From positions 3,998,001 through 4,062,000 of the forward strand of contig CATNEN010000001.1 of the NCBI GenBank assembly GCA_950097015.1: DNA of 64,000 bases. The letters are read 5' to 3'. Below, one piece after another: positions 57,897 through 64,000 of the stretch (the stretch's first letter is position 1; each line of letters starts with the position of its first letter). The notes below the pieces were generated by a model. The model ran no database searches. It saw only the letters and a program-made list of their open reading frames with translations, and was not told the origin of the DNA. The stretch is from Macrostomum hystrix. Lineage: Eukaryota > Platyhelminthes > Macrostomidae. A program made the position numbers and the translations under genes.

Positions 57897-59162
57897 ATGG
57901 CTTATGGATTCAACCCAAGGCTCGATTTGTTCAAGGCTCCTGCGCTGCAGACTGCCATTGACAAATCCTCCTATCTCGATATTCACCCCGTGAACTCAAT
58001 TGCTGCAAATGCACCCATCGAATTCGATTGCCACCTATCAGCTGACGAATACACCGATCTATTGAATTCTTTCCTGTACATTCGCTGCCGCCTAGTCCGA
58101 CTGGATGGGGGCTTGCTGAGGGAGAATGTTCTGAACGCTGAAGGAGAGCTGACAGAGCGCCGAGACAGTGATGTGCACCCTGAAAACTTCGTCCTGTCTA
58201 CGCTCTTCTCTGATGTCATTGTGAGCATTAACCAGCGAGTTGTGTCCGGGGGAGACCAACTCTATCCCTATCATGCCTATTTCAAAGCTCTCATGAGTTC
58301 CTCAGACGCCCAGCAGCTGAAGTTCTACCCCGCTGGATTCCTGCAACCTGACTCCGCTGCAGAGGCACACATGGAGAGCCACAGGCAGTCCCGCTGGGTG
58401 GAGTATGCCGGACCGTTGCTCAGCGACATCTTCCAGTGCCCCATGTTGCTGCTGAACAACCTACACCTGCACATCAAGTTGGTGCCCAGCGACGCTGCAT
58501 TTGCCATCAGAACCCCGGTCACAAACAACACAGCCTACCGCATGGAAATCTCCCACTGCATCCTGCATCTCTGCCGAGTCAAGGTGGCTTCTCACATCAG
58601 CCTAGCCCATGAGCAGGGACTGATCAACCAGAATGCGCTCTATCCTATGGAGCGAGCCGAAATTCAGAACTTTATTCTGCCCCAGGGAATCCAGTCGAAG
58701 AACATTGAAGGCTTTACCCACGGAAAACTCCCAAAGTTCATCATGCTGGCTTTCGTGAGCCACCGAGCCTACAACGGGAATCATCACACCAGCCCCTTCG
58801 AGTTCCAGAGCTTCAACCTCAGCCAGCTAGCTCTAAAGAAAGGCGGGGAAACCATGTGCCACGGTGCATTCACACCCGAAAACAACTCATTTGTGCGAGA
58901 GTACTTGCACTACCTGAAAAGCTGCCAGTCTGCCAGCCCCACCAACTCGGTCCCTTGGATCCCCTATCAGATCTTCTCCAACGACAACACCGTGTTAATG
59001 TTCGACCTCACACCCGAGGGAGCAGCCCTGTGGTACGGACAGAAAGAGGGAAACCTGCGGCTGGAGATTCGGTTCCGACAGGCGCTTGACGAGGCCGTGA
59101 CTCTGATTGTCATGTGCCTGTATGACTCTCTGATTGAAGTCACCAAGCATAGGGAAATTTAG
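57897..59162 (+). CDS. Polinton major capsid protein (double jelly roll)
   Basis: 421 residues, intact, ATG 2 bp after the basic-protein stop. The family pattern is followed throughout: a LFKAPALQTAIDKSSYLDIHP start, the PIEFDCHLSADEYTDL strand, HPENFVLSTLFSDVIVSINQ, YPYHAYFKALMS, PLLSDIFQCPMLLLNNLHLH, the YPMERAEIQNFILPQG segment, GKLPKFIMLAFVSHRAYNG followed by SPFEFQSFNLSQL, VLMFDLTPEG, and the closing LEIRFRQALDEAVTLIV strand. This is the PY/MCP protein of Polintons, which forms trimeric hexons by analogy with other double-jelly-roll viruses. No frameshift or stop is present, in contrast to the integrase and polymerase of the same element. Confidence 0.93.
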   Translation: MAYGFNPRLDLFKAPALQTAIDKSSYLDIHPVNSIAANAPIEFDCHLSADEYTDLLNSFLYIRCRLVRLDGGLLRENVLNAEGELTERRDSDVHPENFVLSTLFSDVIVSINQRVVSGGDQLYPYHAYFKALMSSSDAQQLKFYPAGFLQPDSAAEAHMESHRQSRWVEYAGPLLSDIFQCPMLLLNNLHLHIKLVPSDAAFAIRTPVTNNTAYRMEISHCILHLCRVKVASHISLAHEQGLINQNALYPMERAEIQNFILPQGIQSKNIEGFTHGKLPKFIMLAFVSHRAYNGNHHTSPFEFQSFNLSQLALKKGGETMCHGAFTPENNSFVREYLHYLKSCQSASPTNSVPWIPYQIFSNDNTVLMFDLTPEGAALWYGQKEGNLRLEIRFRQALDEAVTLIVMCLYDSLIEVTKHREI

Positions 59163-59182
59163 CTAGATTTTTCATAATAATT

Positions 59183-59698
59183 ATGAAAACTTTTCAGATG
59201 TTTAAACTTGCCAGAAGCTTTTTGCCCCTTAGAAACGTTTTTATAGTGTCTCTAAATTTGAATAGTTCTAATAATGCTGAGTTAGAATTTCATTTGCGGA
59301 GTTACCTGAATGAGAAAACATATAAGAGCAAATTTATTTTCCTTTTGTTGCATCACAGCTCCTTGTCAGGTCACTGGGTGGTTTGCGACGTCAATTACGG
59401 GAATTCTGTGGAGCTTTTTAATTCCCTTGGCTGGGACTCGAAAACTTTAATGATTATTCATGATTTACTGCAAGTAGCCCTGGGTTCCCCGCTTCGTTTG
59501 AGCAGCAATGTGGATCGAATTCAAAGCTGTGACTCTGTCAAATGCGGTCTCTTCTGTCTTTATTTTACTTATCAGAAGTTTCAATTCAAACGGTCATTTA
59601 AGTGGGTTCTGCGACAACTGCATGCAAAGGAAAAGAGCCACCTGAATGACAGAATGCTTCGGCAGTTCGAAGCCAGCCTAAGAAAGAGAAAGTTATGA
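59183..59698 (+). CDS. Adenovirus-type cysteine protease (PRO)
   Basis: 171 residues, intact. The C5-family maturation protease is expected to cleave capsid precursors in the virion. The catalytic His is in SGHWVV (residue 64), the oxyanion Gln in RIQS (114), and the nucleophile Cys in VKCGLFCLYF (121), in the order and spacing of adenoviral protease. The third position, where relatives have Glu or Asp (LFEPFG, FFDSLG), is Asn here (ELFNSLG, residue 80). The last four bases overlap the ATPase start (ATGA). It lies 20 bp after the capsid gene. Confidence 0.88.
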   Translation: MKTFQMFKLARSFLPLRNVFIVSLNLNSSNNAELEFHLRSYLNEKTYKSKFIFLLLHHSSLSGHWVVCDVNYGNSVELFNSLGWDSKTLMIIHDLLQVALGSPLRLSSNVDRIQSCDSVKCGLFCLYFTYQKFQFKRSFKWVLRQLHAKEKSHLNDRMLRQFEASLRKRKL

Positions 59699-60384
59699 AA
59701 GTCAGCTCTACAAATTGGCTAAAGCCGACTAAGGAAACCAGTGCGAATAGAACATGCTATGATGCCCGCCTGCGGCAGGGAAGCTGCATGATTGTCAGCG
59801 GGCCAACCAATGCTGGCAAGACAACCTTCGTGAAGCAGCTAATTCAGTACAGGGATGTCATGTTTGATACGATGCCTGAGAGAGTCCTGTGGTACTATGT
59901 GGTTTCGCAGACAGTGCACTCTGAGCTGAGCAGCCTGGGAGTGCACCTGCAGCAGGGATTCCCCAGCAACATTGAGGCGGCTCTAAGACCCAATGACCTG
60001 ATTGTTTTTGATGATTTGATTGAAGAGACTTCTAGCTCTGCTGCGATGCGAAATGTATTCACCAGAATCGCTCATCACTTACCCTGCTTTCTGGTAATGC
60101 TGACCCAGAATGTATTTTTTAAAGGAAAAGAGTTGCGAACGATGAGTCTGAATGCGATGTACTTTGTCATCATGAAGAACCCCAGAGACCAGCTGCAGAT
60201 TGCAGCACTGGGCAGGCAGTGCTTTGCAGAGAAGCCCGGCTTTCTGCTGTCTGTGTTTAAGCATGTGACCGCTCAAGGCAGGGGAGCTTACCTGCTTCTG
60301 GATTTCCACCCATCCACTCCCGATGAGCTGCGAGTGCGAGCGCGGATCCTGCCCAACCAGCGCCCCCACCTGGTTTATACCTAA
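59695..60384 (+). CDS. FtsK/HerA-type genome-packaging ATPase (ATP)
   Basis: 229 residues, intact. Walker A GPTNAGKTT at residues 36-44, Walker B LIVFDD at 102-107 followed by LIEE, and a sensor-like VMLTQNVFFKGKELRTMSLNA region, as in Polinton and A32-like packaging ATPases. It is expected to pump the replicated genome into the capsid. The ATG lies inside the protease stop (ATGA overlap), and the short N-terminus before Walker A is usual for Polintons. Confidence 0.93.
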   Translation: MKVSSTNWLKPTKETSANRTCYDARLRQGSCMIVSGPTNAGKTTFVKQLIQYRDVMFDTMPERVLWYYVVSQTVHSELSSLGVHLQQGFPSNIEAALRPNDLIVFDDLIEETSSSAAMRNVFTRIAHHLPCFLVMLTQNVFFKGKELRTMSLNAMYFVIMKNPRDQLQIAALGRQCFAEKPGFLLSVFKHVTAQGRGAYLLLDFHPSTPDELRVRARILPNQRPHLVYT

Positions 60385-60423
60385 GAATGGCAAATACGCT
60401 GTTTTCCATATCTATACTCAACA

Positions 60424-60771
60424 ATGGACACGCTTTGTTTTCATGAAAGCATCTTTGCAATTCTTGCATCAGCGAAATACACTGTCAGCTTCAAGCGCTT
60501 GCTAATCAAGCACGGTCCGAAAGAAGTGCGAAAATTCCTTGTTGAAGCCTGTTACAACCTATTGGAAAACAACCTGACTTTCTCTCTTATTGAAAAGGCT
60601 GAGCTGGCAAAGTCCAAGCAGATTATTCGAAAAATCCCAGAACAAAGAAAAGAAGCTGACTTGCTAAATCATAATTTCATAAAAATTCTCCCCACTCTGC
60701 TGAAGCTTGTGCATAGAAGAAAGAAGGAAAATGAACAAGTTCTCCGAGATGGTTCTGATTCCCAAGTCTGA
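60424..60771 (+). CDS. Polinton small helical protein, unknown role
   Basis: 115 residues, ATG 39 bp after the ATPase. Predicted mostly helical and basic at the C-terminus (SAKYTVSFKRLLIKHG, EACYNLLENNLTFSLIEKAE). The pattern of a short helical protein with an NLLENN-type segment placed after the ATPase recalls conserved uncharacterised ORFs in other Polintons. I assign no function. It overlaps the next ORF by 41 bp in another frame. Confidence 0.6.
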   Translation: MDTLCFHESIFAILASAKYTVSFKRLLIKHGPKEVRKFLVEACYNLLENNLTFSLIEKAELAKSKQIIRKIPEQRKEADLLNHNFIKILPTLLKLVHRRKKENEQVLRDGSDSQV

Positions 60772-60931
60772 GTATGACATGCTAATGAGTAATGTGAAGC
60801 CCAATGAGTCTGCAGAAGACATTGCGGTAAAGCAGGCACAGATTAAATGTGATGATATATTGTATGCCGACGATTGCCCAGACAATGTAAAGACAGCCAT
60901 GTACCAGAACGCTATGAAAAGTTTTTCATAG
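60731..60931 (+). CDS. Polinton small ORF, unknown role
   Basis: 66 residues from ATG 60731 (MNKFSEMVLIPKSEYDMLM). It resembles the short MVLVP..KY-type proteins that follow the ATPase block in other Polintons. It overlaps the preceding gene by 41 bp and ends 53 bp before the start of the TBP-like gene. The overlap argues that the frame is used rather than incidental. Confidence 0.5.
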   Translation: MNKFSEMVLIPKSEYDMLMSNVKPNESAEDIAVKQAQIKCDDILYADDCPDNVKTAMYQNAMKSFS

Positions 60932-60984
60932 TTTTTCATCCGAGCTACTCGGACTCAGTCAGGGCTGCCCGTCGCTTCGTGGCT

Positions 60985-61281
60985 ATGCTACATCGCAGAG
61001 TGCCTGCTCAACTGCTGCCTCATCAGTTCATTTGTGTACGAATTAAAACTATTACTGCACATGGAAAGATTGACTTGCCCAACCCCCAATGCTTGACAAG
61101 CCTCCGTGATGTGCTACCGAATGCTAGATATGAGCCAGAGTCCTTTTCTGCTTTGATTTGCAAACTGGACTTCTGTAAGTGCCAGCTTTTTCACAATGGC
61201 TCATTCGTTCTCAGTGGTGCGAAGACAGTGAACATGCTGATTGCCGATTTTTCCAAGCTTCACCGTTTTCTGTGCCAGTAA
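60985..61281 (+). CDS. TBP-like protein, single repeat
   Basis: 98 residues from ATG 60985 (the frame is open upstream to 60874, but this is the first methionine after the previous gene). Residues about 14-96 follow one half of the TATA-binding protein saddle: a beta-strand segment HQFICVRIKTITAHGKIDL, helix LTSLRDVL, then NARYEPESFSALICKL (TBP: ..YEPE.F..LI.R.), LFHNGSFVLSGAKT (TBP: IF.SGK.V.TGAK) and a final helix. TBP has two such repeats; here only one is present, so a homodimer would be needed to form a full saddle. Together with the PC4-like protein it suggests promoter recognition by the element. An AATAAA overlaps the stop (61280-61285). The alternative is a fold coincidence, which I think unlikely given the SGAK and YEPE motifs. 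Confidence 0.72.
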   Translation: MLHRRVPAQLLPHQFICVRIKTITAHGKIDLPNPQCLTSLRDVLPNARYEPESFSALICKLDFCKCQLFHNGSFVLSGAKTVNMLIADFSKLHRFLCQ

Positions 61282-61661
61282 TAAACTTATGTTTCAACAG
61301 TTAAATAAGAAGACGACGACGGCTGAACAAAGTGTAACGTTTTTCATGCAATCTGCCACTTGTTTAAAAAGTGTGCATTTTAACCAATTTTATTTTGAAA
61401 ATCTGACTTCGATTGGTCTTTCTTGAGCATTTTGCTATGCTTGAGCATAGCAAATTTAAACAGATCACCACTAAAAGCATGGGAAAAGCACACCTACCAC
61501 CACCACCCAGATTATGTACTCCTAAAACAAATAAAACGAACACGAGCAAACAGAAATAAGAAAAGTGAGTATTATTTAGATAATTAATGATAATTAATGG
61601 ATAATGGATAAAAACGAGTAGCAAAATTAGCAAAAAAAGAAAATAACAACTGTCGCTTCAT
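61282..61661. other. Convergent spacer between TBP-like gene and pPolB
   Basis: AT-rich, no gene seen. AATAAA on plus at 61280-61285 can serve the plus-strand block. Confidence 0.5.
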
Positions 61662-64000
61662 TCATTCTGCATTGCTAAAATAAGGTGCGTTGAAACAAAA
61701 TAGAAAAGCCTGACTAATGTGATGCAACTGATTCCAACATGACTTTGGCAAGTTAGTATTGAAATAGTCTAATAGACTTTTCGGTCTACCCCTGATCGTT
61801 AGCTGAAAGTGGCCGAACGGAAGACTTGTGTTCGAGCCAGTCCACGCTCGCTTGTCCTCCCAGATACTGAGAGCGAGCTTGCGTTGCTCAATGGTGAAAA
61901 CGCGATGTTTCTCACTTCCAATTCGACGAATAGTGAGCGACAGCTTTGAAGCGTCCCTGAAAATCTTTACGTAGTCATCGTGGGAGACTTCATTCTTCAG
62001 CACGCTTCGTTGGATACCTTTTGCTTTTGCTTTGCTAGCCGTCGAGCTTTCGGCGAGGAAAGAATAGAGCTTGGGCCTCAGCAGCACCCACTCAATCTGC
62101 CGCACTCCACCAGCTTCATCTTTAATGCAGCCTAGCCTGGCCTTCAGTTGATTCGAGAAGAGTGGGTGATTAGATAAAAAATTGGATGTGTCCAAGAGGC
62201 CTTCGGCATGCAGGATTGGCAGCACTTCTCTCTGCAAGTTAAGATTATCTAAGCTCAAAAACAGCGAGTCTGTATCGCCACCACAAACACGAACTCTCGC
62301 TCCATCACGGAATTCTAGCATGGGTTTTATTCTGTCGTAGTAAAGTTGATACATGATGATCTTGGAGCGATCTAGAACACACTGCCCCATGAAAAGTGGG
62401 CGATCAAGAGTTACTTCACGCTTTTGAAGCTCGAAGATGCTGAGTGACGGTGTAATGATGGTGAATGATGTGACATTTGGTTGCGAAGAAACAGTCTTGA
62501 CCTTTTTCTTGTCATTGCACACTCTGATGTCTCGCGGCTTGCGTACGTTCTCCATTGTTTTGCCAAACGGAATTATTTTTCAGCTTGTAGAAATCCTTCT
62601 CGAAATCATTTTTCGCCATAGAGCGCTTCTCACTATTCATCTTAATGTAGTCCGCGAAGACAGGTTCTTGCCTGAATTCGATCATCCTTTGGAGCTTGTG
62701 CAACTTCATCCCGTGCGATAGATAGAATCGGAGGGCTGAAGAGTGCAGTACATAGGAAAATTTGTTGTGGCACGTGAGCATTAACTTTTGTACTCCACGG
62801 TAGTGCGCAGCGGTAGGATCTACAGTGGTGTTCGCGTCGGGCTGCTGATGACGATGATAATTGTCGTGCTGAAGCAGTGCCCATAATTCTCGCATGTACT
62901 GTGGAAATTCATCGAAATCCGGACACCTTTTCTCTGGGGCGAATGGAAGATCCTCCGTTGCCGAGTGGATTTCGGCAGGGTAGAGCAAATCCGCTTTGAC
63001 AAGGTAGCCGATTGGAGCATCATCGTCCAGGGCGAGAAAGCGGCGCTCAGACCATGAGTACAGCTCCTCTTGACTGAGCCAGCGAAAGCCACCAACAGGT
63101 AGGGGCATTGTGAGCGCATGACCGTAAAGGTTATTAGCATCAACAGCTAGTAAACTCCTACCTGCTGTTTCATCATCATCATCATCATCATCATCACTGC
63201 TTTCGCTCTGGGCATGATGTACATTGACAAAAGACATTCCGCCCCGAATTCCTTTCTCAAACATTTTGTACATCTCGAGATCGGTTAGCAGTTCAATCTT
63301 GACTTGAGAAGACTTTAGCGCTGAAGCAAATGAGAGGCCTGGGGTTGACACAAAATGCACCGGATCTAGCTTGTCTTCCTGCAAACTCAGCCTTCGAAAC
63401 CCTTCAAAGATATCTGCAAGTTGCCTGATGTCCAGCTCCAAGTAGCATTGCATGTAATCGCGCAATGTTGTGGATTCGAACTCAGTCCATGCCTTCTGCG
63501 CATGCCGATACTCCGCCTCGGTACAGTGGCTGTTGGTGAGTCGATTAAAAAAACTGTCTACTTTTGGTAGTTGGCGATCATCGAGCACATTCAAGTTTGA
63601 GAGATAATCATAAGGGAAAACTCCCTTACTGAGCAGTACATGCCTTGAAAGATTTGGATACTTTGATCGCATCGCATTAGTGATGGGACAGTTGTCCTCC
63701 GGCAAGTTGTCCTCCGGCTCGAAAGTTCTTGATAAGCTGAGAAAGACTACTGTGTAGGAATTGCAGTGAATCGATGAACTGCATCGTGAAGAACAGGGGC
63801 TTCTTCTTACCATCTTTTTCGTACTCATCAATTAGGAATTCCACTCTCATTTAGAGATAAGATTCAGCAGTTTGTGGTATAACACACTTTCCAACCTGGC
63901 ATGTCGCCTAGGGCGCTCGAAAAAATCAGGTGCAGGTCATAACCACGAAGATTATGCATAACGATGGGCAAGAAGCGCCGCCGCAGTTTAGCAAGCTTGT
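61662..64000 (-). pseudogene. Polinton B protein-primed DNA polymerase B, frameshifted, runs off the window
   Basis: Minus strand; the 5' end is beyond 64000. From the window edge: Exo II (HNLRGYDLHLIF, about 63910-63950), a region ending FFTMQFIDSLQFL, Exo III YLELDIRQLADIF (Asp present), motif A VDANNLYGHAL, motif B KNNSV followed by a frame change, and motif C CGGDTDS at about 62280. The frame breaks near 63840, near 63725 (beside a 15-bp tandem duplication GGAGGACAACTTGCC), and at about 62567 in the Phe-Gly-Lys of motif B. A CAT/ATC trinucleotide run (63171-63197) encodes an Asp tract just before motif A. It faces the TBP-like gene tail-to-tail, the usual arrangement for Polintons with pPolB at one end and INT at the other. 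It ends with a 30-residue tail after SIWEDKRAW and LPFGHFQL. Confidence 0.93.

Noticed and set aside
63700-63831. N-terminal residues of the long minus-strand frame ending at 63831 as polymerase sequence
   Set aside because: The polymerase homology here is in another frame (ending FFTMQFIDSLQFL); the apparent N-terminus is a frameshift product.

Overview
The window reads as nuclear DNA of an invertebrate metazoan. It holds intron-containing host genes (a KMT5A-like SET methyltransferase and an ETS-domain factor, a family regarded as animal-specific), tRNA-derived SINEs, Ty3/Gypsy and LINE fragments, a PIF/Harbinger-type transposase remnant and Polinton/Maverick elements. Nothing in the sequence fixes the species.

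Layout. 754-2204 is a four-exon KMT5A-like gene with the same non-coding repeat on both sides. 3161-28632 is a 25.5-kb minisatellite built on an 18-bp unit, organised into higher-order repeats of about 2.92-2.95 kb in the right half and shorter or recombined periods in the left half. All long open frames inside it are by-products of a stop-poor 18-bp (six-codon) period. 28636-35585 holds the two-exon 3' part of an ETS gene, a 16-bp minisatellite, a perfect inverted repeat and a cluster of tRNA-derived SINE copies. 37831-38380 has three tandem copies of a roughly 185-bp repeat and a 24-bp palindrome. 39400-41350 joins a LINE RNase H fragment (minus) to a Ty3/Gypsy integrase fragment (plus).

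The right third is Polinton territory. Element A (about 44135-51510) keeps a decayed PC4-like gene and a decayed protein-primed DNA polymerase B (pPolB). The polymerase is interrupted by a 1.5-kb insert carrying a YNLRPR-type ORF and by a solo LTR with TG...CA ends and a TTAT target duplication, and it is cut off by a Gypsy RT fragment. Element B (about 53240 to beyond the window end) runs PC4-like, integrase with chromodomain (split by a 1.35-kb insertion holding a broken Harbinger transposase), minor capsid, basic protein, major capsid, adenovirus-type protease, packaging ATPase, two small ORFs and a TBP-like protein, all on plus, then pPolB on minus.

In element B the virion-building genes are open while integrase and polymerase are broken. 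Its most unusual feature is a pair of apparent RNA polymerase II-type factors: a PC4 coactivator-like ssDNA-binding protein at one end and a single-repeat TBP-like protein at the end of the capsid operon-like block. The PC4-like genes of both elements also have a TATATAA box at nearly the same distance from the start codon. I infer that this Polinton lineage brings part of its own promoter-recognition or ssDNA-handling machinery.
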